DNA of 31,794 nt from an uncultured Eubacteriales bacterium (GCA_934476545.1 CAKSOB010000009.1:1-31794), one strand, 5' to 3'. Positions 15,228-22,680 are shown, counted from the stretch's first letter. Numbers and translations are program-made. The notes: generated by a model from the sequence alone, not told the origin.

Positions 15228-16412
15228 ATGAATGAAATGCTGTTAATTAAATTGGGCGAAATCGTCCTCAAGGGCTTGAACCGCAAGAGCTTTGAAGCGG
15301 TGTTGCTGAAAACCATTCGGTATCGTTTGGCAGACGCAGGCGATTTTGAAGTTCGGATCGCTCAGTCTACCATTTATATTATCCCGCAAAATGAAAGCGC
15401 AGACTTGGATGAAGCAGAGCAGAGAATCGGAAAGATTTTTGGTATTGTGGCATATTCCAAGGCAATCATGACAGAAAAAACCTTGGAGTCGGTGCAAAAG
15501 GCAGCGGCAGACTACCTGTGCGATGAGTTGGAAAGTGCGCAGACCTTTAAGGTAGAAACACGCCGTTCCGATAAGAAATTCCCAATGCAATCTCCGGAAA
15601 TCTCCATGATGGTAGGTGGCTATCTGTTGGAGCAATTCCCGCACCTCACCGTAGACGTTCATAATCCGGATGTAGTAGTTCATGTGGAAATTCGAGATTT
15701 TGCAGCGTTTGTGCATGGCAGCCCTCTGCCGGGCGCAGGTGGGATTCCGGTAGGAACCGGCGGACGTGCCGCAATTTTGATTAGCGGCGGCTTGGATAGC
15801 CCTGTTGCAGCTTGGATGATGGCAAAGCGTGGTGTGGAGCTGATGGCGATTCACTTTGCAAGCCCGCCATACACCAGCCCAAGAGCCGAGGAAAAGGTGC
15901 ATCGCTTGCTGGAAAAGGTGAGCCAGTACAGCGGTCGGATGCGCTTGTTTACCGTTCACTTTACAGAGATTCAAGAGCAAATTCGAGAGAAGTGTCCGGA
16001 GGAGCTGTTCACCATTTTAATGCGTCGCTTCATGATGCGGATTGCGGAAGGCATTGCTCGTCGAGAGGGCTGCGGCGCTCTGATTACCGGCGAGAGTTTG
16101 GGTCAGGTTGCCAGCCAGACCATGCAGGCAATCGGTTGTACCGATGAAGTGGCAACCATTCCGGTATTCCGTCCGTTGATTGGTATGGATAAGACAGAGA
16201 TTGTTTCCATCGCGCGGAAGATTGACACTTTTGAAACTTCCATTGAGCCGTTTGAGGATTGCTGCACCGTCTTTACACCAAAGCATCCTCGTACCCGTCC
16301 GGACTTGAAATTCGTTCGCATTGCAGAAGAAGCTCTGGACGTAGAGGGTTTGGTAGAAAAGTGCGTGAAGGAAACCCACTATATTAAAATCGGTTATAAA
16401 GAGCAAAATTAA
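15228..16412 (+). CDS. thiI: tRNA 4-thiouridine synthase ThiI (no rhodanese domain)
   Basis: ThiI adenylates U8 of tRNA and replaces its oxygen with sulfur; in some species it also acts in thiazole synthesis. The 394-aa protein has an N-terminal ferredoxin-like domain, a THUMP domain (about 60-165) and a PP-loop ATPase with SGGLDSPVA at 186-194. GCGALITGESLGQVASQT and DCCTVFTPKHP follow as in the Firmicutes enzymes. It ends without the rhodanese domain of the E. coli protein, as in Bacillus, where a dedicated desulfurase supplies persulfide directly. Here the gene upstream encodes a fused desulfurase, the natural partner. The Shine-Dalgarno GGAG is about 10 nt from the ATG, slightly long. No promoter is obvious in the 59-nt gap. 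Confidence 0.95.
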   Translation: MNEMLLIKLGEIVLKGLNRKSFEAVLLKTIRYRLADAGDFEVRIAQSTIYIIPQNESADLDEAEQRIGKIFGIVAYSKAIMTEKTLESVQKAAADYLCDELESAQTFKVETRRSDKKFPMQSPEISMMVGGYLLEQFPHLTVDVHNPDVVVHVEIRDFAAFVHGSPLPGAGGIPVGTGGRAAILISGGLDSPVAAWMMAKRGVELMAIHFASPPYTSPRAEEKVHRLLEKVSQYSGRMRLFTVHFTEIQEQIREKCPEELFTILMRRFMMRIAEGIARREGCGALITGESLGQVASQTMQAIGCTDEVATIPVFRPLIGMDKTEIVSIARKIDTFETSIEPFEDCCTVFTPKHPRTRPDLKFVRIAEEALDVEGLVEKCVKETHYIKIGYKEQN

Positions 16413-16414
16413 AC

Positions 16415-16430
16415 GAACTTCTAGAAGTTC
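16415..16430. promoter_or_regulatory. Perfect 16-bp palindrome upstream of cinA
   Basis: GAACTTCTAGAAGTTC is its own reverse complement. It sits 3 nt after the thiI stop and 42 nt before the cinA start, followed by an AT-only stretch TATATATTATATAAGG with -10-like character. It could be a dyad operator for a dimeric regulator. A terminator role is less likely because no U-tract follows. It is not the usual SOS box, which has a 4-nt core spacing between GAAC and GTTC. Confidence 0.4.
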
Positions 16431-16471
16431 TATATATTATATAAGGAAAAGGCAGAAAGGAACGGATTGCA

Positions 16472-17719
16472 ATGAAGGCGGAAATTATCTCGGTTGGAAC
16501 AGAACTGCTGTTAGGAGATGTGGTGAATACCGACACGACCATCGTAGCAAAAGCGTTGGCGAATATCGGAGTCTCCATGCAATATGCTTGCACCGTAGGG
16601 GATAATCCTCAGCGATTGGAGCAGGCGCTGCGGGAAAGTCTTTCTCGCTGTGACTTGGTCATCACAACCGGCGGACTGGGTCCTACGGAGGATGATTTGA
16701 CCAAGGAAACCATTGCCAAGGTAGCGGGAAAATCCTTGGTGGAGGATGAGAGCAGCTTGCAGCGCATTGTGTCCTATTTCCGTGGACGCACTTGCAGTGA
16801 AAATCAATATAAGCAAGCATTTTTACCGGAGGGCTGCGTGGTGCTGCCCAACAATGAAGGAACTGCGCCGGGCTGTGTTTGTACCACACCGGCAGGAAAA
16901 CGCATTGCCATGCTGCCGGGACCGCCATCGGAATTGCGACCCATGTTGGAAACGTATCTGATTCCCTATCTGCGGGGCGACGATAAAACGGTAATCCTCT
17001 CTCGAAACATCCATGTATTTGGGAAAGGAGAGGGTGCCGTCGCTCAGGAGATTGCTGCTTATGTAAACGGAGAAAATCCCACTGTGGCAACCTATGCAAA
17101 AGATGGTGAGATATATGTCCGTGTTACCGCAAAGGCAGACACGATTCAACAGGCGGAGCAGCTTTGTCAACCGATGGTAGATCGTTTGTGCAAAATCATC
17201 GGAGAGGACGTATATACCACGGAATATGATTCCTTAGAAGAAACCGTTCTGCATTTGCTGCAAGAGCAGGGCAAGACCATCGCTACAGCAGAATCTTGTA
17301 CCGGTGGACTGATTGCCAAGCGGATTACTGATCTGCCCGGATCTTCTGCGGTGTTTGAAATGGGTGCGGTGACCTATTCCAATCGCATTAAAACCCTGCT
17401 CATTGATGTGCCGGAGGAACTGCTCAACACCTATGGCGCTGTCAGCGAGCAAGTGGCTCGTGCGATGGCGGAGGGGGTGCAGCGCCGTTCCGGAAGTCAT
17501 TTGGGGATTGGCGTGACGGGCATTGCAGGACCTGACGGCGGTTCCAAAGAAAAACCGGTGGGACTGGTGTATGTTTCATTGTCCGACGGAACACAAACTT
17601 GGGTCAAGCGCTTGGAGCCCTTTCCCGTGCCTCGTCATCGGAGCTTTTATCGTTGGAGAGCTGCCTCGGAAGCCTTGAATATGGCTCGCCGGTATCTTAC
17701 CGGACTCTCTGTTTTATAA
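16472..17719 (+). CDS. cinA: CinA: MoaB-like/COG1058 domain plus PncC NMN amidohydrolase domain
   Basis: This is a 415-aa two-domain protein of the competence/damage-inducible CinA family. The N-terminal molybdopterin-binding-like domain (about 1-170) has ISVGTELLLGD and ITTGGLGPTEDDLTKE. Family members with it hydrolyse ADP-ribose or other dinucleotides in the NAD cycle. The C-terminal PncC domain (about 250-410) has TIATAESCTGGLIAKRIT, VTYSNRIK and GIAGPDGGS, and deamidates nicotinamide mononucleotide. The Shine-Dalgarno AAAGGA is about 10 nt before the ATG. The gene follows thiI after a 59-nt gap with a 16-bp palindrome. In Firmicutes it often lies next to recA, which is not seen here. Its role in transformation in this organism is unknown. 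Confidence 0.95.
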   Translation: MKAEIISVGTELLLGDVVNTDTTIVAKALANIGVSMQYACTVGDNPQRLEQALRESLSRCDLVITTGGLGPTEDDLTKETIAKVAGKSLVEDESSLQRIVSYFRGRTCSENQYKQAFLPEGCVVLPNNEGTAPGCVCTTPAGKRIAMLPGPPSELRPMLETYLIPYLRGDDKTVILSRNIHVFGKGEGAVAQEIAAYVNGENPTVATYAKDGEIYVRVTAKADTIQQAEQLCQPMVDRLCKIIGEDVYTTEYDSLEETVLHLLQEQGKTIATAESCTGGLIAKRITDLPGSSAVFEMGAVTYSNRIKTLLIDVPEELLNTYGAVSEQVARAMAEGVQRRSGSHLGIGVTGIAGPDGGSKEKPVGLVYVSLSDGTQTWVKRLEPFPVPRHRSFYRWRAASEALNMARRYLTGLSVL

Positions 17720-17792
17720 TAGCGTTACCTGTGCATTTTTTAGGAATTTTTGCAGGAATCCCTGTTGTTTTAAGGGGATTTGTCAGAAGGTA

Positions 17793-17821
17793 TTGACATT
17801 TGTTACCGAACTGGCTATGCT
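17793..17821 (+). promoter_or_regulatory. Promoter of the SNF-family symporter gene
   Basis: Perfect -35 TTGACA, 17-bp spacer, -10 TATGCT. About 75 nt of leader follows before the start codon. Confidence 0.7.
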
Positions 17822-17899
17822 ATAAAGATAAATACGCTGTTTTAAGCGAGGATCAATATAGAAAACTCCGGCAGGTTTGCACGGAGAAAAGAGGTTTTT

Positions 17900-19267
17900 A
17901 TGGGGAATCATCACGTAAAACACCGAGGCAGCTTTACGGGCGGCATCGGGTTTGTATTAGCTGCGGCAGGCAGTGCCGTGGGACTGGGGAACCTCTGGAG
18001 GTTTCCTTATCTGGCGGCACAGTATGGCGGCGGTATCTTCATTTTATGCTACATCGTTGTTGCGCTGACCTTTGGATTTGCATTGATGGCAACCGAAATT
18101 GCCATTGGACGCAAAACAGGGAAAAGCCCCTTGATGGCATATGGACAAATCAATAAAAAGTTTGGGTTTGTCGGATTTCTTGCGGCGTTGGTGCCAATGA
18201 TTATTCTGCCGTATTACGGAATCATCGGCGGATGGGTAATCAAATACATGGTTGCCTTTGTCATTGGTGGCGGAAGCACTGCCGCATCAGATGGTTACTT
18301 TGGAGGATTTATCGGAGAAACATGGTCACCGTTAATCTTCTTTGGTATCTTCCTAGGCTTGACAATGGCCATTATTTTATTGGGCGTTGACAAGGGTATT
18401 GAAAAAATCAGTAAATTTTTGATGCCGATTCTGTTATTGCTTTGCATCGGAATTTCAATTTACATTATGACCATTCCCGGCGCAATGGATGGCTTGAAAT
18501 ACTATCTCCTGCCGGACTTTACAAAGTTTTCCTTTACCACGGTTTGTGCCGCTACCGGACAAGCGTTCTTTTCTATGAGTCTTGCCATGGGTATTATGGT
18601 GGCGTACGGCTCTTATGCAAAGCCGGAAACCAACCTGTGCAAATCTGTTAATCAAATCGAAATTTTCGATACGGTGATTGCAATTCTTGCCGGCTTGATG
18701 GTAGTTCCTGCCGTATATGTTTTCAGTGGCGAGGAAGGCACTCACTCCAGTGGCCCAGGCTTGATGTTCCAAACCCTGCCAAAGGTATTTGACCAAATGC
18801 CGGGCGGCTGGATTATCGGCGCACTGTTCTTCATCATGGTGTTCTTTGCAGCGCTGACCAGTTCCATCTCCATTATGGAAGCCGTCGTTTCCTCCATTAT
18901 GGACAAGTTCAAGGTAAAACGATGGATCGCAGTTTTAATTGTAACCGGAATTGCGATTGCAGCAGGTATCCCGATTTCACTGGGCTTCGGTGTTTGGTCC
19001 AACTTTACCATTTTGGGTATGGACTTGCTCACCTTCTTTGACTACCTGAGCAACAGTTTGCTGATGCCGATTGTAGCGCTGCTGACCTGTATCCTGATCG
19101 GTTGGGTTGTGGGACCGAATTATATCACTACAGAACTGACCCGAAACGGTGAGCGGTTGCTGCGAAAGCCAATGTATAATGTCATCATCAAGTACATCGC
19201 TCCGGTTCTCTTGGCTGTGATTTTGGTCTTCTATTCCTTGGCACAGTTCGGGATTGTAACCATGTAA
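17900..19267 (+). CDS. Sodium:neurotransmitter symporter family (LeuT/MhsT-like) amino acid transporter
   Basis: This 455-aa integral membrane protein with about 11-12 transmembrane helices couples Na+ influx to uptake of amino acids or related amines. Helix 1 carries GFVLAAAGSAVGLGNLWRFPYL, the family signature that forms the Na+ and substrate sites. Later helices show TEIAIGRKTG, AFFSMSLAMGIMVAYGSY (helix 6-7 region) and FFAALTSSISIMEAVVSS (helix 8, Na2 site). The length is typical of bacterial members, many of which are Trp/Tyr/Leu carriers; the substrate here is not readable. AGAGG lies 5-6 nt before the ATG. It has its own promoter and terminator. Confidence 0.92.
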   Translation: MGNHHVKHRGSFTGGIGFVLAAAGSAVGLGNLWRFPYLAAQYGGGIFILCYIVVALTFGFALMATEIAIGRKTGKSPLMAYGQINKKFGFVGFLAALVPMIILPYYGIIGGWVIKYMVAFVIGGGSTAASDGYFGGFIGETWSPLIFFGIFLGLTMAIILLGVDKGIEKISKFLMPILLLLCIGISIYIMTIPGAMDGLKYYLLPDFTKFSFTTVCAATGQAFFSMSLAMGIMVAYGSYAKPETNLCKSVNQIEIFDTVIAILAGLMVVPAVYVFSGEEGTHSSGPGLMFQTLPKVFDQMPGGWIIGALFFIMVFFAALTSSISIMEAVVSSIMDKFKVKRWIAVLIVTGIAIAAGIPISLGFGVWSNFTILGMDLLTFFDYLSNSLLMPIVALLTCILIGWVVGPNYITTELTRNGERLLRKPMYNVIIKYIAPVLLAVILVFYSLAQFGIVTM

Positions 19268-19275
19268 TTTTTATC

Positions 19276-19303
19276 AAAACCGTTCCGCTTGGAGCGGTTT
19301 TTT
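19276..19303 (+). terminator. Terminator of the symporter gene
   Basis: AACCGTTCC and GGAGCGGTT (one wobble) pair around GCTT, followed by TTTT. It sits 9 nt past the stop. Confidence 0.9.
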
Positions 19304-19322
19304 CATTGGAAAGAAAACGGGA

Positions 19323-19351
19323 TTGCTATTCTGTGGGGAACAGGCTATAAT
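19323..19351 (+). promoter_or_regulatory. Promoter of pnuC
   Basis: -35 TTGCTA, 17-bp spacer, perfect -10 TATAAT. It overlaps the longest upstream in-frame TTG, which argues that the real start is further down. A leader of about 65 nt results. Confidence 0.8.
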
Positions 19352-19383
19352 AGGGAAATATAGGCTGTCGAACAATGACAAGG

Positions 19384-19412
19384 AAATAAGAATGATTTCA
19401 GGATTCTTATTT
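19384..19412 (+). promoter_or_regulatory. Hairpin in the pnuC leader abutting the Shine-Dalgarno
   Basis: AAATAAGAAT and ATTCTTATTT form a perfect 10-bp inverted repeat around a 9-nt loop, ending immediately before GGAGG at 19413-19417. The position suggests control of translation initiation. Known pnuC genes can be under NAD+-II or other riboswitches, but I cannot match this leader to one. Confidence 0.45.
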
Positions 19413-19421
19413 GGAGGAAAT

Positions 19422-20126
19422 ATGGTAAAAAAGTGGATTCATTATTTTTCAAAAGGAGAATGGATGCTATGGCTTGGCTCTTTAGTATTGATTCTGGCAT
19501 CCTTTTTTGTGTTTGACCGAGCAGACTATTTAACACTGGCGGCTTCCTTGGTAGGTGCAACTTCCTTGATCTTCAACGCCAAGGGAAACCCGTTGGGGCA
19601 AGGCTTTGGCATCGTGTTTAGTATTTTATACGGCATTATTTCCTTTAAGAGCGCCTATTACGGAGAAATGATAACGTTCTTGGGAATGACGATGCCCATG
19701 GCGGTGTTCTCTCTGATTTCTTGGCTACGGAATCCTTACCACGGCAATAAGGCAGAGGTTCGGGTGCGGCATCTGACAAAGATGGATGTGATACTGTTGA
19801 TTTTATTGACGGTAGTGGTGACGGTTGCGTTCTACTTTATTTTGGGAGCGCTCAATACAGCAAACCTGATTGTCAGCACCATTTCGGTTTCGACCAGTTT
19901 TGCGGCGGTATTCCTTACTTTCCGTAGAAGCTCCTTCTATGCGTTGGGATATGCTCTCAACGATATTGTGTTGATTACGTTGTGGGGAATGTCTGCGGCG
20001 ACAGGGCAGTCCTCTCCATCGGTGATTATTTGCTTTGTGGTGTTCCTGCTCAATGACCTGTACGGTTTTTGGAACTGGCAAAGAATCCATAAACGCCAAA
20101 AAAGCAAGTCAGGACATGCTGTCTAA
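19422..20126 (+). CDS. pnuC: PnuC-family nicotinamide riboside / vitamin-precursor transporter
   Basis: This membrane protein of 234 aa has about seven to eight helices and moves a nucleoside-type vitamin precursor, usually nicotinamide riboside, by facilitated diffusion. Family features include SLVGATSLIFNAKGNPLGQGFGIVFSILYG, the SAYYGEM segment near the third helix and the C-terminal ND-LYGFWNWQRIHKRQ end (PnuC has a conserved W-x-x-W near the last helix). Some relatives carry riboflavin or thiamine, so substrate is not certain. The start at 19422 has GGAGG at 4-nt spacing; an upstream TTG at 19323 coincides with the promoter -35. The gene has its own promoter, hairpin leader and terminator. 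Nearby nadE and cinA fit an interest in NAD precursors but are not in the same operon. Confidence 0.9.
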   Translation: MVKKWIHYFSKGEWMLWLGSLVLILASFFVFDRADYLTLAASLVGATSLIFNAKGNPLGQGFGIVFSILYGIISFKSAYYGEMITFLGMTMPMAVFSLISWLRNPYHGNKAEVRVRHLTKMDVILLILLTVVVTVAFYFILGALNTANLIVSTISVSTSFAAVFLTFRRSSFYALGYALNDIVLITLWGMSAATGQSSPSVIICFVVFLLNDLYGFWNWQRIHKRQKSKSGHAV

Positions 20127-20130
20127 ACAA

Positions 20131-20163
20131 AAGGCGCCCTACCAATCGGTAAGGTGCTTTTTT
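20131..20163 (+). terminator. Terminator of pnuC
   Basis: GCGCCCTACC and GGTAAGGTGC pair (one mismatch, one wobble) around AATC and are followed by TTTTTT. Confidence 0.85.
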
Positions 20164-20181
20164 ATCGGTCATTTTCATATG

Positions 20182-20213
20182 AAAAAACACCACCGATTTT
20201 ACCGGTGGTGTTT
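20182..20213 (-). terminator. Terminator of tRNA-Gly
   Basis: AAACACCACCG and CGGTGGTGTTT form a perfect 11-bp stem with a 7-nt loop. The A-run on the left gives a U-tract on the minus strand, 8 nt past the tRNA CCA. Confidence 0.9.
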
Positions 20214-20220
20214 CTAAATT

Positions 20221-20294
20221 TGGAGCGGAAGACGGGAATCGAACCCGCGTGTTCAGCTTGGGAAGCTGACATTCTACCATTGAACTACTCCCGC
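20221..20294 (-). tRNA. tRNA-Gly (anticodon CCC)
   Basis: The minus-strand sequence folds as a full cloverleaf of 74 nt including an encoded CCA. The acceptor GCGGGAG pairs with CTTCCGC (one wobble). The D arm contains GTTCAATGGTAGAA. The anticodon stem TCAGC/GCTGA closes the loop TTCCCAA, giving anticodon CCC, and the T arm reads GCGGGTTCGATTCCCGT. The discriminator is U, as is usual for glycine tRNAs. It has its own promoter and terminator. Confidence 0.95.
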
Positions 20295-20308
20295 AAATTC
20301 TAATATTT

Positions 20309-20337
20309 ATTATAGCATAGCCAGGGAGAAAGCGCAA
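20309..20337 (-). promoter_or_regulatory. Promoter of tRNA-Gly
   Basis: Minus strand: -35 TTGCGC, 17-bp spacer, extended -10 TGC-TATAAT, ending 15 nt before the mature tRNA. Confidence 0.8.
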
Positions 20338-20654
20338 GGGGAAAAGCGGTCGAATTGCCATGGAGAAGAAGGAGAATGATATATTTTCGATGTAAAAAAT
20401 CACAGCTGGTTTTTGTGGAATTTTAAAAATCCATGGTTGTTCTCCCCACATTCTGAACATTTTCAACAGAGTTATCAACAAGTTTTTCGAAAAAACAAGC
20501 CCATATCCATGGGGAAATCTAAGGTTTTTGTTGAAAACTTGAAAATCTTTTCAAAGTTATGAACAAACCAAAACGAAATTTTTAAGAAGATTCCGAAGCG
20601 AGATTTCTCTGAAAAATTGCTTTAAAAAGTATACTTTTCTTTTTGACAAAGATG
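20338..20654. other. Gene-free stretch with DnaA-box-like 9-mers
   Basis: No credible gene is seen between tRNA-Gly and the small lipoprotein gene. The stretch holds four related 9-mers within about 106 bp: TTTTCAACA at 20460, TTATCAACA at 20472, the same type on the minus strand at 20529-20537, and TTATGAACA at 20557. Two of them are one mismatch from the DnaA consensus TTATNCACA. CCATGG occurs three times (20358, 20431, about 20497). The composition is AT-rich with A/T runs. A replication-related or protein-binding role is an inference only. Confidence 0.4.
20625..20638. promoter_or_regulatory. 14-bp perfect palindrome upstream of the small lipoprotein gene
   Basis: AAAAGTATACTTTT is self-complementary and overlaps the expected -35 position of the downstream extended -10 promoter, a plausible operator site. 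A TTGACA at 20643-20648 lies beside it but has no correctly spaced -10. Confidence 0.35.
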
Positions 20655-20663
20655 TGCTATACT
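20655..20663 (+). promoter_or_regulatory. Extended -10 promoter of the small lipoprotein gene
   Basis: TGC-TATACT, about 35 nt upstream of the start codon. The -35 region 17 bp upstream is only T-rich. Confidence 0.5.
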
Positions 20664-20697
20664 GAACGTATTCCAAACGACAGGAGGCGGAACGCTT

Positions 20698-21114
20698 ATG
20701 AAACGGAAGTCTATTTTGATTTTTGCGGCGACCCTGACACTTGTTGCCGGGGCGCTGCTGACCGGCTGCTCGGAGCAGTCTGCATCGTCTGAACCGACGA
20801 CCTCTGTAACGGAATCGCAAACAGAAACCGGTGTGCTAGGAACTTGGACGCTCAAGGAGGAAACCATCGGGGAGGAGTCCATTGATCTTTCCGATACGGA
20901 ATCGGTTTATGTGTTTGAACAAGACGGAACCTTTACCATGCTGATGAACGGCGAGGAACTAGGCAGTGGTACTTATACAATGGAAGGCGATACGGTCACC
21001 ATTGATTTGGACGGAGCTAAAACAGAACTGACATTGGATGGCGATACGCTGCGCATGGATACCGAAACACCGGATGGTAGAGCAGTGATGCTTTACCAAC
21101 GGGCAAAACAATGA
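20698..21114 (+). CDS. Small lipoprotein with lipocalin-like domain (138 aa)
   Basis: The N terminus MKRK plus a hydrophobic core ends in lipobox LTGC, so the mature protein is lipid-anchored outside the membrane. After a Ser/Thr-rich linker (about 26-44), the domain starts with GVLGTWTL and continues with regular short strands: YVFEQDGTFTMLMNG, GTYTMEGDTVTID and LTLDGDTLRMD. This beta-barrel pattern recurs in DUF5640/lipocalin-like clostridial lipoproteins. Ligand and role are unknown. AGGAGG lies 11 nt before the ATG; the long spacing is acceptable. A terminator follows 8 nt after the stop. The upstream palindrome may regulate it. Confidence 0.8.
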   Translation: MKRKSILIFAATLTLVAGALLTGCSEQSASSEPTTSVTESQTETGVLGTWTLKEETIGEESIDLSDTESVYVFEQDGTFTMLMNGEELGSGTYTMEGDTVTIDLDGAKTELTLDGDTLRMDTETPDGRAVMLYQRAKQ

Positions 21115-21122
21115 CGAAACAA

Positions 21123-21149
21123 AACGGCAGTCTGCGGACTGTCGTTTTT
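21123..21149 (+). terminator. Terminator of the small lipoprotein gene
   Basis: AACGGCAGTC and GACTGTCGTT pair (one wobble) around TGCG, followed by TTT. Confidence 0.88.
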
Positions 21150-21197
21150 GCATATTGCGTCCTCTTGCCGCATAGGTGTGGTACAGGAGGTGGCAAA

Positions 21198-21755
21198 ATG
21201 GTTATGATGACGATGAAGGCAAAATTGAAGTGGGTGATTTTGATTGCGTTAACCGCCGTGAGCGCCGCCATCGTGGCGGTTGTGATTTTTCATGGAGTAC
21301 GAGGGGAAGAATGGGCGGTGGTGTCTGGTGTGAACTACCGATTGAATGCAAAAAACGAGGAAGAACGGCTTGCCTTTTTAGAACAGTTTGGTTGGACGGT
21401 GGAGGAAGAGCCGGTAGAAGTGGGAGAGGTCGTGATTCCCGCAGAATGGAATGAGGTATATACTAAGTACAATCAGTTGCAGCAGGAGCAAGGTTTAGAT
21501 TTGACCAAGTATGGCGGAAAAACCTGCAAGCGGTGGGTGTATCAAGTGCTGAATTATCCTCGAAAAGAGGAGACCGTTTATGCAACGCTGCTGATTTATA
21601 ATGGAAAGGTGATCGCAGGGGACATCAGTTCCGCCGAACTGGATGGATTTATGGCAACCTTTTTGGGAGAACACGGACTGATGGCAGAGGAAGAAACAAT
21701 GACCTCTGCACAAGAAACAACGGCACTTCCTTTTGACGCATATCCAACTGATTGA
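21198..21755 (+). CDS. DUF4830-like single-pass membrane protein
   Basis: This 185-aa protein has one N-terminal transmembrane helix (about 8-27) and an extracytoplasmic domain. The domain reads EERLAFLEQFGWTVEEEPVEVGEVVIPAEW, then YTKYNQLQQEQGLDLTKYGGK, and VYATLLIYNGKVIAGDISS near the end. This order matches what I recall of DUF4830, a clostridial family of unknown function. The last 25 residues are a low-complexity Thr/Glu-rich tail. The start at 21198 has GGAGG at 7-nt spacing; the open frame continues upstream through the preceding terminator, so the longer start is rejected. No strong promoter is visible between the terminator and this gene. A terminator follows. Confidence 0.8.
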   Translation: MVMMTMKAKLKWVILIALTAVSAAIVAVVIFHGVRGEEWAVVSGVNYRLNAKNEEERLAFLEQFGWTVEEEPVEVGEVVIPAEWNEVYTKYNQLQQEQGLDLTKYGGKTCKRWVYQVLNYPRKEETVYATLLIYNGKVIAGDISSAELDGFMATFLGEHGLMAEEETMTSAQETTALPFDAYPTD

Positions 21756-21764
21756 GCAGGTACA

Positions 21765-21792
21765 ACAGATGGCGAAAGCTGTCTGTTTTTTT
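21765..21792 (+). terminator. Terminator of the DUF4830-like gene
   Basis: ACAGATGGC and GCTGTCTGT pair (two wobbles) around a GAAA tetraloop, followed by seven Ts. Confidence 0.88.
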
Positions 21793-21834
21793 ATGACATC
21801 GTTGCAGGGTGGGCTTTCCCAAAAGGAAAGAACA

Positions 21835-21843
21835 TGGTATACT
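21835..21843 (+). promoter_or_regulatory. Extended -10 promoter of the pseudouridine synthase gene
   Basis: TGG-TATACT, 27 nt before the start codon. The -35 region is poor, and a CTTTCC/GGAAAG hairpin lies just upstream. Confidence 0.5.
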
Positions 21844-21869
21844 GAAAAGAAAAAGAAAGGCGGTCGCAT

Positions 21870-22577
21870 ATGGAACGGTTGGATAAGGTATTATCTTCGC
21901 AAAATGTGGGGAGTCGAAAAGAAATCGGCATGATGGCAAAAAAGGGACGCATTACCGTGAATGGGGTAGTTGTGAAAAAAGCAGATCAAAAGGTCGATCC
22001 GGAGCAGGATGTAATTGCGGTAGACGGTGTGGAAATTACCTTTCAGCGGTTCGTCTATTATATGATGCACAAGCCGGCAGGCGTACTCAGCGCAGCACGG
22101 GACAGTCGAGCGGAAACCGTAGTGGATTTGTTGCCGCCGGAGATGGTGCGACGGGATTTATTTCCGGCAGGCAGATTGGATAAGGATACGGAAGGCTTGT
22201 TGATTCTGACCGACGATGGTGATTTTGCACACCGAATGCTTTCGCCCAAAAAGCAGATATACAAGGAATATCACGCCAGACTGGATCATCCGGTGGGAGA
22301 AGCGGATATTGAACTGTTTGCAAAAGGGTTAGAATTGTCCGACATGACTTGCTTGCCGGCGAAGCTGCGAATTTTGGAAGATGGAGCAGAACCGCTTGTT
22401 TCCATAGAAATTTGCGAGGGAAAATTCCACCAAGTAAAGCGGATGTTTGCGGCAAGAGGCTGCACAGTAACGTATTTAAAGCGGGTACGAATCGGCTCTC
22501 TGTGGCTGGATGAAACCTTAGAAAAAGGACAGACGAGAGCGCTGACCGAAGCAGAGCGGAAACAAATCTTTGCATAA
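21870..22577 (+). CDS. Pseudouridine synthase, RsuA/RluB/RluE/RluF family
   Basis: The protein isomerises uridine to pseudouridine in rRNA; in RsuA-type enzymes the target is U516 of 16S rRNA. The 235-aa protein has an N-terminal S4 RNA-binding domain (about 1-50, MERLDKVLSSQNVGSRKE) and the catalytic domain with GRLDKDTEGLLILTDDG, where Asp104 is the nucleophile. KQIYKEYHA, GKFHQVKRMFAARGC and LKRVRIG follow in family order. The length fits RsuA. AAAGGCGG lies about 7 nt before the ATG. It is probably a single-gene unit. The specific target (16S versus 23S) cannot be fixed from sequence alone. Confidence 0.92.
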   Translation: MERLDKVLSSQNVGSRKEIGMMAKKGRITVNGVVVKKADQKVDPEQDVIAVDGVEITFQRFVYYMMHKPAGVLSAARDSRAETVVDLLPPEMVRRDLFPAGRLDKDTEGLLILTDDGDFAHRMLSPKKQIYKEYHARLDHPVGEADIELFAKGLELSDMTCLPAKLRILEDGAEPLVSIEICEGKFHQVKRMFAARGCTVTYLKRVRIGSLWLDETLEKGQTRALTEAERKQIFA

Positions 22578-22680
22578 GAAAGAAAATGTGATAAAACAGC
22601 GCAAATGTTGACGATTTTTGTCCGGAACAGGCGGGGGGGAATTTAGGTGGGTAAATATGAATATTTTGTAAAAAAAGAGG

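Noticed and set aside
20050..20481. 143-aa minus-strand frame
   Set aside because: It passes through tRNA-Gly and its terminator and promoter.
20643..20648. TTGACA upstream of the small lipoprotein gene as a -35 box
   Set aside because: The nearby TATACT is only 9 bp away and no -10 occurs at 16-18 bp. The extended -10 reading is preferred.
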